DNA from: Kibdelosporangium philippinense
Lineage (GTDB): Bacteria; Actinomycetota; Actinomycetes; Mycobacteriales; Pseudonocardiaceae
Reading direction: 5' to 3'
Assembly (NCBI RefSeq): GCF_021390435.2
Contig: NZ_JAJVCN010000002.1
Span: 2,232,001-2,296,000, forward strand
DNA: 64,000 bases
Made by a program: the position numbers and the translations under genes. Positions 53,482-62,174 of the stretch are shown here, piece after piece. Numbering within the stretch: the first letter of the stretch is position 1; each line of letters begins with the position of its first letter. The notes beneath the pieces were generated by a model, which ran no database searches, was not told the DNA's origin, and saw only the letters and a program-made list of their open reading frames with translations.

Positions 53482-53764
53482 TCCAAGTGCACCGCGCCGG
53501 AGCGCGGCTCTGGCGCGGTGCGTCTCCTGCCGGCGAACGAAACGGCAGCCCGCACGCGAGGCTCAGCGGCCGTACCGCAGCGGACATTGTTTCAACGGAT
53601 CATGAATTTTCTCTTCCGTCAGGTGACACTCCCCGATCGTCGCCGCGAGTTCGGTGTCCTTCCTGCACAAGATCCCGAGTTGGTCGTCGAGAACGCCGGG
53701 GCCTCCGGTCTTCCCGTGGTGCACCCACGGCTCTGCCAGCCATGACGCGATCCAAGGAGCTAGG

Positions 53765-54292
53765 GTGAGCTGGGTGATCGACCATGAGACCGTGGAAGCG
53801 GCGGTCGCCGATGGCTCGCCTTGCCCTGGTGGAGTTCGACGACGCGGGGCTTGGCTGACCCGTGCTCGTCATGCTCCAATGCCGCCGCTCGCGGCGGAGG
53901 TCTGGGTGACCGAGCCGTCTTTCCGCGAGGTCCTTCTTGTGCGGCACCGCGTGCGCGGATGGGTGCCACCCGGCGGCACGGTCGAGCCGGGTGAGACGCC
54001 TCGGAGGGCCGCCGCCCGCGAACTCGCGGAGGAGACCGGGTTGTCCGGCGAGTTGCTGCCGATTCCGGCTGCCGTCTCGGTGCGCTTGTATCGGGCTGAC
54101 TGGTCGCCGACGCTAGGCCTGTCCTATGCCGCCGTAGTCGACCGCGACGCTCCGCTCGGCGGAGAACGGGGCCAGCCGCCGAGGTGGTTCGACCTGGACG
54201 AGACGTGGGAGAGCGCGTTTCCCGAGGATCGCGACCGTCTTCGCGCACACGTGCGCCGCTTGGCGACCGAACAGTCGATCGCCACTCGTTGA
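53765..54292 (+). CDS. NUDIX hydrolase
   Basis: The ~175-residue protein has Nudix box GTVEPGETPRRAAARELAEETGL (G-x5-E-x7-REL-x-EE-x-G). The fold is preceded by VLLVRHRVRGWVPPGG and followed by YAAVVDRDAPLGGERGQPPRWFDLDE. The GTG start at 53765 follows AAGGAG by five bases. Residues ~18-40 look odd for the family (GGVRRRGAWLTRARH), so a small frame disturbance is possible. It precedes the nucleotide-metabolism operon on the opposite strand. Confidence 0.85.
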   Translation: MSWVIDHETVEAAVADGSPCPGGVRRRGAWLTRARHAPMPPLAAEVWVTEPSFREVLLVRHRVRGWVPPGGTVEPGETPRRAAARELAEETGLSGELLPIPAAVSVRLYRADWSPTLGLSYAAVVDRDAPLGGERGQPPRWFDLDETWESAFPEDRDRLRAHVRRLATEQSIATR

Positions 54293-54648
54293 CGCCTGTC
54301 GCTGGTACACCATCAGTCCGTCACGCAGTGGGCGATCAATCGCACGGACCCGCGGTCCAGGTGGCTTCGCGTGGCGGCGTCACCGAGCTGGTGGCGGGCG
54401 CGGTGTCCCTCCCGTGCCTCGAGCACCGGCGGCGCGGCCTGATGGCAGGCCCGGAACGAACCTGCTCCGAGACCTACCGCTTGACCTCGGCGTGGCATGC
54501 GCGCACCGGCTCACGCCCAGCTTGTAGAGTACGGATCTTCTCGTACGCTATGCGCTTTCTACGGAGCTGACTGTGTCGCGTCTTATCGTTCACATCCGAG
54601 CAGGAAGTCCCGGAGAGTTGCGCCCTCGGACTGGCGCGGAAGCGACCC
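54293..54648. other. Intergenic region upstream of the second NUDIX gene
   Basis: No supported gene. A small inverted repeat GTACG...CGTAC lies near 54530-54547 and may be part of the promoter region. Confidence 0.35.
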
Positions 54649-55209
54649 ATGTCGATCAGTGACTCGGACATCTCGGGCGCCTTTTCTGCCTACCTCGAGC
54701 GCTACCCGGACGAGGCCGCGCAGCTGTCTGAGCCGATGCGGCTGCTGCGTACGGGGGAGAATTTCACCTCGCGGCGGACCTTCCCGATGCACGTGACTGT
54801 CGGCGCCCTGCTGGTCCGCAACGATGCCGAGATCCTGCTTGTCGAGCACCGCGCATACGGGATCACGTTGCAGCCGGGAGGCCACCTCGAGCCGACCGAC
54901 ACCACGCTGATCGACGCGGCAGTGCGCGAGCTGACGGAGGAGACCGGTCTTGACCCCGGCAAGGTCGTCCCAGCGTCGCCGACCCCCATCTACATCGAGT
55001 ACGGCCAGGTCCCGGCACGACCGGCGAAGGACGAGCCGGAGCACTACCACCTCGACATCGGCTACTCCTTCACGACGGCGCAGGCGGACATCGGGGACAT
55101 CCAGGAGTCCGAGGTGACGGGTGCCGCCTGGTACCCACTCGCCGTGGCCGAGCGCCTTGTCGGGCCCCGCATCGCGCGGGCGATCAGCGCACCAGCCCAG
55201 ATCGGCTGA
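54649..55209 (+). CDS. NUDIX hydrolase (second)
   Basis: The 186-residue protein has Nudix box GGHLEPTDTTLIDAAVRELTEETGL and HVTVGALLVRNDAEILLVEHRAYGITLQPGG. EPEHYHLDIGYSFTTAQ follows, typical of the branch acting on nucleoside diphosphate derivatives. It is convergent with the minus-strand operon. GGAAG precedes the ATG. Confidence 0.88.
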   Translation: MSISDSDISGAFSAYLERYPDEAAQLSEPMRLLRTGENFTSRRTFPMHVTVGALLVRNDAEILLVEHRAYGITLQPGGHLEPTDTTLIDAAVRELTEETGLDPGKVVPASPTPIYIEYGQVPARPAKDEPEHYHLDIGYSFTTAQADIGDIQESEVTGAAWYPLAVAERLVGPRIARAISAPAQIG

Positions 55210-55358
55210 CTGGGCCTTTCAGACGCTCCTGGTCGGCAGCGGATCACCGTGCGGACCGGCCGAGGCTGCGCGGCGGTTGGTCGCATCTTTCGAGACGCAC
55301 GCAGACCGTCAACGGCCGCACCCTCAGCCGACGCCGGTCAAGGTAGCCGGGTGCCCAC

Positions 55359-56003
55359 TCACTCGAAGGACGGTTTCCGGTCCCGGCTCCGCTTGAGCTC
55401 GAAAAAGCCGTCAGTGCCGGCGACCATGACCAGGCCGTCCCAGAGTCGACCTGCGGCTTCCCCGCGCGGGGCTGGCGTGACCACGGGGCCGAACAGGGCC
55501 GTGCCGCCGATGCGGAGAACGGGAGTCCCGACATCGAGGCCGACCTCGTTGAACGCTTCGTCGTGGGAGTCCTTGATTCGCTGATCGAACTCCGTGCTCG
55601 TAGCGGCCGACGCCAGCGAATCGGGCAAACCTGCCTCCGCGAGCGCTTCGGTGATGACGGTGGGATCGTCGCGGCGTCGGTGGTTGTGGAGCCGGGTGCC
55701 GATGGCGGTGTACAGCGGCCCGAGGACGCTGCTGCCACTGTGCTCAGCAGCTGCCGCGCAGACCCGCACCGGCCCCCACGCGTTCGTCATCATCTGGCGG
55801 TATTCGTCGCTGAGGCCCTTGCCCTCGCGCTGGACGAGGTTGAGGTAGGCCAGCGACATGATCCGCCAGTCGGCGGACACTGGCCGAACCTGCTCGACCT
55901 CCAGGAGCCAGCGCGAGGTGATCCATGCCCAGGGGCACAGCGGATCGAACCAGAACGGCACCTCGTGGCGGCCCGCCTGTTCCTTGATCACGAGAATGAT
56001 CAC
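55359..56003 (-). CDS. Rv2466c-like mycothiol-dependent thioredoxin-fold protein with CPWA active site
   Basis: The 214-residue DsbA-fold protein closely matches the mycobacterial mycothiol-dependent nitroreductase Rv2466c: FWFDPLCPWAWITSRWLLEVEQVRPVSADWRIMSLAYLN, NAWGPVRVC, DVGTPVLRIGGTALFGPVVTPAPRGE, FFELKR. The CxxC of Rv2466c (CPWC) is CPWA here, leaving only the nucleophilic Cys, which fits a monothiol mechanism with mycothiol. It is the last gene of the minus-strand operon, 48 bases after the exonuclease stop. Confidence 0.88.
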   Translation of the reverse strand: MIILVIKEQAGRHEVPFWFDPLCPWAWITSRWLLEVEQVRPVSADWRIMSLAYLNLVQREGKGLSDEYRQMMTNAWGPVRVCAAAAEHSGSSVLGPLYTAIGTRLHNHRRRDDPTVITEALAEAGLPDSLASAATSTEFDQRIKDSHDEAFNEVGLDVGTPVLRIGGTALFGPVVTPAPRGEAAGRLWDGLVMVAGTDGFFELKRSRDRKPSFE

Positions 56004-56051
56004 CTTCCAATCTGAGTTCGGATTTGCATGTGCCCTTTCCTGTTGGCAGTC

Positions 56052-56711
56052 CTAGATGTCGAATAATCCACTTTGGACGGGGATGTTGCATTTGGCCGTG
56101 CGCCCGGCGATTTTCACCAGTGCCGCAAGATCGCTGATCTGAGAGGTCTCGGCGGCAGCGTTGATGAGCCGGAAGAACACCTCCGCGGTGACATCGACGT
56201 CGGCGGTGGCCCGGTGGCGATTCGCCGGCAGCGGGACGGAGAAATGTGCCAGCAGCGTGTCGAGCTTGTAGTTCGGCAGACCTGGAACGAGGTGTTTGGC
56301 CAGCGGGATCGTGTCGAGAAAGTCGACACAGGCCAGCGCTGGGCAGTGCTCACGCTGATTGTGGATGACGTTGGCCTCGGTGGCTGCGTGCTGTGCCACC
56401 AGCAGGTACCGGGTGTTCGCGGTGAATCGCCGATCCAGTGCGCCCAGCGCGTCGGCCGGGTTGGGGGCCTGCTTCACCTGTTCAGGGGTCAGGCCGGTCT
56501 GGGCCGTATCGGCGGAGGTCACCGGGGCGAACGCGGGTGGGCGGATGAGTGAGGCGTACCTGCCGACCGTCGCCCACGTTCCTTCCTCGTAGCGCAGCGC
56601 GAGAGCAGCGATCTCGATGGGCTGGGCCGGGTAGCCCGTGGGGGTCGTCGTTTCGAAGTCGATGACCACGAACGTCGTCGCCAGGAAGGCTGGGTCTTCG
56701 GTCAAGCCCAT
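56052..56711 (-). CDS. DEDD-family 3'-5' exonuclease (DnaQ-like)
   Basis: The ~219-residue protein has ExoI VVIDFETTTPTG (Asp, Glu), ExoII VAQHAATEANVIHNQ (HAATEANVI in place of the usual HNAxFD) and ExoIII LPANRHRATADVDVTAEVFFRL (H-x4-D). It may act on small oligonucleotides or damaged nucleotides. The ATG at 56711 is four bases after the PurC-like stop, so it belongs to the operon. Confidence 0.85.
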   Translation of the reverse strand: MGLTEDPAFLATTFVVIDFETTTPTGYPAQPIEIAALALRYEEGTWATVGRYASLIRPPAFAPVTSADTAQTGLTPEQVKQAPNPADALGALDRRFTANTRYLLVAQHAATEANVIHNQREHCPALACVDFLDTIPLAKHLVPGLPNYKLDTLLAHFSVPLPANRHRATADVDVTAEVFFRLINAAAETSQISDLAALVKIAGRTAKCNIPVQSGLFDI

Positions 56712-56715
56712 ATGT

Positions 56716-57723
56716 TCACCGTTCTCGTAGGTTCCGTGGCGGCCTGCGGCCTTGGCCCGCCGGATCGAGGAGAGCAACGGCCCGCGTGGCGGTCTGCAGG
56801 TCCGGCGCGTCCCAGAGGCGCTCGCCTGTCCAGGTTTCGCTCAGGGACCGGTACAGGTCCGACATCACCGGCAGGAACTCGGGCGGGAGTGGCGCTGGCC
56901 GCGGCCACCGGCTCCGGGGCACGCCCTCGGCGATCAGCCTGTTGACCGGCACCTCGAGTCCGTTGTCGACGTACCAGTTCCGGATGACCTGTTTGCCGCA
57001 GTGCACGCCGTTGAACATCAGGCGGCTTTCATCTGGTGTGCCGGGGCTGTCGGCAAGCACGAGGTTCGCATCGCTCGACATCATGAACTCGATCTTGCCG
57101 TCGGAGTGACGCAACCCGAGTTCGCGTGCGTGCCTGGTCAGCACGTCGTTGACGGTGACGGTGGTGTTGTGCATTGCCTGGAACTGCTCGTCACTTAGGC
57201 CGGCGAGGCGCTGGACCTCGGACCCGCCGATGAACCGGTTGACGTCTTCCCGCGTCGTCGCGTACTCGATGATCGGATGCCGCAGCGTTTCGCCGACGGC
57301 GGGAATGCCGTCGAGCCCGACCTCGGCCGGTGTCAGCGCGCCGGCTGCGAGTCGGCGGTGAACGGAGCTTCCTTGAGGGAGCTCGTTTCGGAAGAGGACC
57401 TGCATAGGAACCAGGTAGTTTCCAGCGTCCGGGGTTCGCGGCCTCGCGTCCGGGTCCGGGACGCGCGCGAGAGCGAATTCGATCCGATTCGGAGCAATGA
57501 ACTGGCGGAAATGCGTGCGCACGCCCGCCGCCTCCAACATCTCGAAGTTGAAGACGGCCATGCGGCAGGTCGCCTCGCCTTTCCCAGGGATCAGGTCCGG
57601 CATCCTGCCGTAGTGGAACACCGTGTAGTTGTCCGTGTACTCGAAGATTCCGACCCCCTCCCTCGTTGCCGTGGGCGGTTCGAGAATCTCGAGGTTCTTG
57701 GTCGAGTGGAGGACGGGCATCAT
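56716..57723 (-). CDS. SAICAR synthase (PurC)-like ligase
   Basis: The 335-residue protein shows SAICAR synthetase hallmarks: YTVFHYGRMPDLIPGKGEATCRMAVFNFEMLEAAGVRTHF (N-lobe), PMQVLFRNELPQGSSVHRRL, VNDVLTRHARELGLRHSDGKIEFMM and LVLADSPGTPDESRLMF. Housekeeping PurC joins CAIR with aspartate using ATP. This divergent copy inside an unusual operon suggests ligation of an amino acid to a carboxylated heterocycle in specialised metabolism, as PurC homologues do in C-nucleoside and pentostatin-type pathways. The start overlaps the HAD stop by four bases (ATGA). Confidence 0.85.
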   Translation of the reverse strand: MMPVLHSTKNLEILEPPTATREGVGIFEYTDNYTVFHYGRMPDLIPGKGEATCRMAVFNFEMLEAAGVRTHFRQFIAPNRIEFALARVPDPDARPRTPDAGNYLVPMQVLFRNELPQGSSVHRRLAAGALTPAEVGLDGIPAVGETLRHPIIEYATTREDVNRFIGGSEVQRLAGLSDEQFQAMHNTTVTVNDVLTRHARELGLRHSDGKIEFMMSSDANLVLADSPGTPDESRLMFNGVHCGKQVIRNWYVDNGLEVPVNRLIAEGVPRSRWPRPAPLPPEFLPVMSDLYRSLSETWTGERLWDAPDLQTATRAVALLDPAGQGRRPPRNLRER

Positions 57724-58478
57724 GCTCCCTGGTGCGACGGCCTCGTGCCGTCATCTGGCGGAGTCCGCCGATCTTGGCGGTGCTGCGGCGTCCCGGCGCT
57801 CGTGGCGAAGCGTGCGGCTGCCACAGCGCCATCCTCGTCGGTCGCCAGGTGGCCGTCGATCATCGTGATGACCTGCATTCCGGCCGCGCGGGCGGAGGTG
57901 ACACCGTCGGGAGCGTCGTCGACGGCGAGGCACCGGTCCGGCGCAACGTCGAGGTGGCGGGCAGCCTCGGCGAACAGGTCGGGAGCTGGCTTGCCGTGCA
58001 TGACGTCCTCTCGTGCGACGACAGCCGCGAACTCGTCCATCAGGCCCAGCGCCTCGATCCCGGGATGGACCAGCAGTCGGCTGGCTCCCGAGGCCACAGC
58101 GCAGGGCAGTCCAGCGCGGCGAGCGGCGCGCAGCAGCGAGACGACGCACGCGATAGGGGTGATCATGTGCACGGTGGCCAGCAGATGTGTACGGCTGTGT
58201 CTGATGATCTCGTCGTGGGGCAGCAGCTGGCCGCCCGGGAGCGTCGTCAACAGGTCGTGGATGGACAGGCCGACGTGACGGCTATACCAGTCGTGGTCCA
58301 GGTCGAGGCCATATGGCTGCAGCGCCGCTCGCAGCGCCTGCTCGTGACTGTCGATCGTGTCGGCGAGGGTGCCGTCGAAGTCGAAAACCAGGGCCTCGAC
58401 GCCATCGGGAATCGCGGGCACGCAGCTCCTCGTTGGAGCTGAGTCCGGGCCGATCGAAGGGTGCGCCGTCCGACTCAT
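57720..58478 (-). CDS. HAD-superfamily phosphatase (beta-phosphoglucomutase-like)
   Basis: The ~252-residue protein has motif I ALVFDFDGTLADTIDSHE, motif II region LPCAVASGASRLL, motif III Lys in HGKPAPDLFAEAARHL and motif IV CLAVDDAPDGVTSARAAG. A C1 cap lies between I and II. A HAD-IA hydrolase for a sugar phosphate or nucleotide intermediate is likely. The ATG at 58478 overlaps the upstream stop. Confidence 0.88.
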   Translation of the reverse strand: MSRTAHPSIGPDSAPTRSCVPAIPDGVEALVFDFDGTLADTIDSHEQALRAALQPYGLDLDHDWYSRHVGLSIHDLLTTLPGGQLLPHDEIIRHSRTHLLATVHMITPIACVVSLLRAARRAGLPCAVASGASRLLVHPGIEALGLMDEFAAVVAREDVMHGKPAPDLFAEAARHLDVAPDRCLAVDDAPDGVTSARAAGMQVITMIDGHLATDEDGAVAAARFATSAGTPQHRQDRRTPPDDGTRPSHQGA

Positions 58479-59245
58479 GCCGGCGCCGCATCCCCACGAC
58501 GGCCGCAGCACATGCACCGGGCCCCGGGGCCCTGCCACGGCTCTCGCACGCAGCCCAGGCCGGTCCTGGCGCCATGGATCCATGCCCGGATCTGCTCGGC
58601 AGCCTCGTGCTCGCCGACGCTGCGCCGGTCCACGACTCGGTAGCGTGCCGGATCGGTGGCGGCGACCCGCTCGTAGAGGGCGGCTGCGTCACGCATGAAC
58701 ACGGCCTGCTCAGTCGTAAGGACACATTGGTCGCGCTGTTGCGCGCGCGCAACGGCTTGTGCGGCGTCGTCGGTGACGAGGATCGTGAGGTCGGGAAGCG
58801 GCCGGTAGGAGGACGCAAGGTCTAGCAAGGCGGTTGCCGTCCGAAGGGCCGCGTCCGGGTTGTCGGGGTGCAGCAGCAGCGCTTGGCATACCGCTGTGGA
58901 GTCGACGCTGCGGCCCTCGGCGACGGCACGTCCGCTGGACAGCGCGGGTACGACGGTGTCCAGGTCATGGCGCTTGATGGCTAGCAGGATGAGTGCATCG
59001 GCCAATGGAGCGCCCCCGCGCAGGAACGGGTCCCCGGCGCTGGCCTCGCGCAGCGCGCGAAGCAGAAGTTTGTCTAGTCCCGGACGCCCGGTCGTCCGCT
59101 GGGAGAACCCGTCGAGCATCAGCGGCTTGTCGTCGAGGGCGTCGATGGCGCGTTTGGTCAGGTATGTCTTGCCGACTCCGTTGATGCCCTCGGCGGCAAT
59201 CAGCGGGCCGCGGGTACAGGAGTGGCGTACCTGTGTGGTCGTCAT
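58475..59245 (-). CDS. Thymidylate-kinase-like P-loop protein (second copy in the operon)
   Basis: The 256-residue protein has Walker A IAAEGINGVGKTYLTKRAID, a GRSVDSTAVCQALLL segment at the DR(Y/H) position of thymidylate kinase, PDLTILVTDDAAQAVARAQQR and a C-terminal RYRVVDRRS. It is clearly related to the product at 61470 (IEGINGVGKT). The Asp of the DR motif is replaced (GRS), so substrate or activity may differ. The C-terminal ~25 residues are Cys/Arg-rich and overlap the HAD start. Confidence 0.82.
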   Translation of the reverse strand: MTTTQVRHSCTRGPLIAAEGINGVGKTYLTKRAIDALDDKPLMLDGFSQRTTGRPGLDKLLLRALREASAGDPFLRGGAPLADALILLAIKRHDLDTVVPALSSGRAVAEGRSVDSTAVCQALLLHPDNPDAALRTATALLDLASSYRPLPDLTILVTDDAAQAVARAQQRDQCVLTTEQAVFMRDAAALYERVAATDPARYRVVDRRSVGEHEAAEQIRAWIHGARTGLGCVREPWQGPGARCMCCGRRGDAAPA

Positions 59246-59333
59246 GCGGGCAGGTCCGTTCGGGGACAAGGACAAGGCGCTGTCGGAAGGGGCGGTCCCG
59301 AGGGATTTGTCGATGCTGGTTGTGGGGTGTCGG

Positions 59334-60443
59334 TTACGGAACCCATGCGGTGGCCTCTCGGGCGATGACGGCGGCGTAGCGGTCGAGCGTGGTCTCGGTG
59401 TCGCGTTCGGTGAGAACGACGGCAAGGGTGTGGTCGAGGATCTGCGCGGCGCCGCGGCACGGCCGGTCAGGGCTGGTGAACATGGGCCGGGTGTCGCAGG
59501 GCACAAGTCGGAAGCTGCCGGTGGAGTTCGGCACTCCCTGCTGCGCGAGATGTTCGGCGAACGCCCGAGGGTTCGGCAGGTCGATGTGCAGCAACGGGGC
59601 GAAGCCATTCCACTCCTCACCCGCAGCTGGGGCGAGGGCGGCCAAGCCGGGTGTCTGTTCCAGGGCGTGCAGCACCCGGCGGGTCTGTTCCTGGCGCAGC
59701 TCGACCAGGTGCGAGATCCTCCGGAGGTTGGCCAGGGCGATCGCGGCCAAGGGGGCGGCGAGGCGGGAGTTGGTTGCCAGGCGGCTCAGCGGGGCTTCGC
59801 CCGCCGGAGCCTGCTGCCAATGGCTGCGGAACGCCCTCGCGTGCTCCGCCACCTCGTGGTGGGTGGTGAGCAGGAAGCCGCCTTCTCCGCTCCACAGGAT
59901 CTTGCCGTCCTTCATGCTGAAGCAGCCAGCAGTGCCCGCCGTGCCCGCCCGCTGCCCGTCGCGCGTGGTGCCGGCGGCCTGCGCAGTGTCCTCGACGACG
60001 TCAAGGTCGTGCTCGGAGGCGAACGACGTCAGGTCTGTTGGGTTCCCCATCCGGCCCCACAGGTGTACCGGGATGATCGCCCGGGTTCGTGAGGTGACCT
60101 TCCGGGCGGCGTCGTCGTAGTCCAGGTCCAGGGTGGCCGGGTCGCTGTCGACGAACACCGGCGTTGCCCCGAGAGCGTGCAGCGGCGCCACCGTCATCAC
60201 GACGGTCAGCGCCGGAACGAGAACTTCGTCGCCCGGGCCGATACCGCAGGCAGACAAGGCTGCGTGCAGAGCTGCGGTGCCGGAGGCGACCGCCACGGCG
60301 TGCGGGACACCGAACGCAGTCGCCAGTTCGCGCTCCAGTTCCGCGGCGACCGGTCCGCCGCTCGGGTCAGGCATCTGCCGGAGTGCCGCGCCGAGCCGAT
60401 CTTCGAGTGCCTGTGCGTCGCCGGGGGTGTGCGGAATCGTCAT
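59334..60443 (-). CDS. DegT/DnrJ/EryC1/StrS-family aminotransferase
   Basis: The 369-residue PLP enzyme has VAVASGTAALHAALSACGIGPGDEVLVPALTVVMTV, VVEDTAQAAG and GCFSMKDGKILWSGEGGFLLT. The Lys in SMKDGK is the Schiff-base position. The family makes amino sugars or amino-cyclitols from keto precursors. Translation is coupled to the radical SAM gene (ATGA overlap). A non-sugar keto intermediate is also possible. Confidence 0.9.
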   Translation of the reverse strand: MTIPHTPGDAQALEDRLGAALRQMPDPSGGPVAAELERELATAFGVPHAVAVASGTAALHAALSACGIGPGDEVLVPALTVVMTVAPLHALGATPVFVDSDPATLDLDYDDAARKVTSRTRAIIPVHLWGRMGNPTDLTSFASEHDLDVVEDTAQAAGTTRDGQRAGTAGTAGCFSMKDGKILWSGEGGFLLTTHHEVAEHARAFRSHWQQAPAGEAPLSRLATNSRLAAPLAAIALANLRRISHLVELRQEQTRRVLHALEQTPGLAALAPAAGEEWNGFAPLLHIDLPNPRAFAEHLAQQGVPNSTGSFRLVPCDTRPMFTSPDRPCRGAAQILDHTLAVVLTERDTETTLDRYAAVIAREATAWVP

Positions 60444-61480
60444 CGGGCAGCCCCCTCGTTCAGCAGCAGCTGCGGCATGCTTGGCACGAGGGGCCACATG
60501 TTCACGCAGTCTCGGCTGAAGAGTGAGCAGTCCGTGCACTTCGGCCTCGTGGCGAACAGCGTGCGCGCGTCGCCGTCTCGGATGGTGCTTCGCCGTTCGG
60601 ACGTGGTGGCGGCGATCCGGCGATCGGAGGGGCAGTCCCAGACCGAGCCGTCGGGCTGGATGAAGAACAGGCGAGCGCCGCCGAAGCAGTCGGGGACATG
60701 TCCGCTGTCGTGGGTGGAGATCGCGGCGACAAAGCGCTGGACGTACGAGGGGTCGGGCAGGTTCAGCCCGTGGGGGTCGCTGTAGAGGCGGTCGAGCTGC
60801 TCGCTGACGTCGGCGACGTCGCCGGAGGTGTGGGACATCTGGTGAAAGAGCTTGTGGTCGGGCGCGAGGGAAATCGGTTGCGGCACGTAGTAGTCCACGC
60901 CGAGGTCGGCGGCCAACCGCGCCACTTCGGTGATCTCTTGCGGACGTGATCGCGTGACCACGGTGTAGATCCCGACCCTGGGCGCGGCCCGTCCGGCGCG
61001 GACGCGGAGCAGAGTCTTGATGCCATCCAGGACGTCGTGGTAGCCGAAACGGCCCGACCGCGAGGGTCGCATCCGGTCGTTGGTGTCCGCGTCCGCGCTG
61101 TCGAGCGATACGGACACGCCGTCGACGCCGAGGTCGACGAGGCGCTCGGCCACGTGCGGGCGGGTGAGCGGGACACCGTTCGTCGCGATGACGACTTGGC
61201 AGCCCGCGTCCTTGATCAGGGAGATGACTCCGAGCGTGCCGGGCCAGTCGAGCGGCTCGCCGCCCGCGATAACCACCCTCTCGACGTCCGAGCCGGCCAG
61301 CGTGCGCGCGAACGCTGTCACAGCCTCGGCGGACAGGTCGGTGCGGGACAGGTGCGACAGGACACCTGCCTGCCCCGGCGGGTTGTCCTTGTGCTCCTCG
61401 ATGGTGCCGAAGTAGCAATGCGGGCACGCGAACGCACACGGGGAACGCAGGCCCCACAGCAACGTCACGTCACGAGGCAT
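60440..61480 (-). CDS. Radical SAM protein with SPASM-like C-terminal cysteines
   Basis: The 346-residue protein has the [4Fe-4S]-SAM motif CAFACPHC (CxxxCxxC), GGEP in VVIAGGEPLDW and GVSVSLDS. A C-terminal Cys set (CFGGARLFFIQPDGSVWDCPSD, CTDCSLFSRDCVNMW) resembles SPASM/twitch auxiliary-cluster domains. It is longer than QueE-type enzymes, so it is not obviously a 7-carboxy-7-deazaguanine synthase. It overlaps both neighbours (11 bases upstream, 4 downstream). Confidence 0.9.
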   Translation of the reverse strand: MPRDVTLLWGLRSPCAFACPHCYFGTIEEHKDNPPGQAGVLSHLSRTDLSAEAVTAFARTLAGSDVERVVIAGGEPLDWPGTLGVISLIKDAGCQVVIATNGVPLTRPHVAERLVDLGVDGVSVSLDSADADTNDRMRPSRSGRFGYHDVLDGIKTLLRVRAGRAAPRVGIYTVVTRSRPQEITEVARLAADLGVDYYVPQPISLAPDHKLFHQMSHTSGDVADVSEQLDRLYSDPHGLNLPDPSYVQRFVAAISTHDSGHVPDCFGGARLFFIQPDGSVWDCPSDRRIAATTSERRSTIRDGDARTLFATRPKCTDCSLFSRDCVNMWPLVPSMPQLLLNEGAAR

Positions 61481-62174
61481 GGGCGGCCTGCCGATCCAGC
61501 AGCGTGGTCACGATGTCCTCGACGGCGGCGGCAGTGTCCTGCGGGGACAAGTCGCCCACGTCAACGAGGGTGTACCGCCCGGGATCGTCATCCGCCGCCG
61601 CCCGGTACAACGCGTCGATCTGTTCGATCACCCGTACGTCCGGGGGCACCAACGGATGCCCGATCCGGTCGGCGAAGCGCGCCGCACACACCGTGGGGTC
61701 ACCCGTGAGCAGGATGGTCACGTCCGGGAACGCCCTCCACCGCCGGAGACTCGAGAGCACGTGCCGCACCACCGCTTCCGGCGACGCCTCCGAATACTGC
61801 GAGCACAGGATCGCCGCCTGGTACACAGCGACGGAGTCCACGGCGCGGTCCTCGATGATCACGTCGACTCCGGCCAGGTCTCGCTCAGCCAGGCGCTCGG
61901 CCTTGCGGACCTGCAGCGCGAGCAGAGCGAGGGTCTCCACGACCGGGTGGCCCGTGCGCAGGAACGGGTCGCCCTCGGCGCTCAACGCGGCGATCACCAG
62001 CCCGGGTAGCGTGTCGCCGGGCTGGTCGGTCAGCTCATCCAGTAGCAGACCTCGCGCACCGAGCGTGGCGGCGACCGAACGGGCCGCGCTCGTCTTCCCG
62101 ACGCCGTTGATACCTTCGATGCTCACCCACAGCGGCGTGGCACCAGGTATCGGCGTGGTGATCGACATCGTCAT
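61470..62174 (-). CDS. Thymidylate-kinase-like P-loop protein (first copy in the operon)
   Basis: The 234-residue protein has Walker A WVSIEGINGVGKTSAARSVA, VIIEDRAVDSVAVYQAAIL (DR motif kept), FPDVTILLTGDPTVCAARF and a C-terminal VDVGDLSPQDTAAAV. AGGAGG lies five bases before the ATG at 62174. A nucleoside-monophosphate kinase for a non-standard substrate is plausible. Its partner is at 58475. Confidence 0.85.
   Translation of the reverse strand: MTMSITTPIPGATPLWVSIEGINGVGKTSAARSVAATLGARGLLLDELTDQPGDTLPGLVIAALSAEGDPFLRTGHPVVETLALLALQVRKAERLAERDLAGVDVIIEDRAVDSVAVYQAAILCSQYSEASPEAVVRHVLSSLRRWRAFPDVTILLTGDPTVCAARFADRIGHPLVPPDVRVIEQIDALYRAAADDDPGRYTLVDVGDLSPQDTAAAVEDIVTTLLDRQAAHAS

Noticed and set aside
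59334..61457. 707-residue fusion frame
   Set aside because: The N-terminal half is an Arg/Pro-rich shadow of the radical SAM gene; the real aminotransferase starts at 60443.
60440..61480. Radical SAM protein as QueE (7-carboxy-7-deazaguanine synthase)
   Set aside because: It is about 100 residues too long and has a SPASM-like cysteine tail that QueE lacks.
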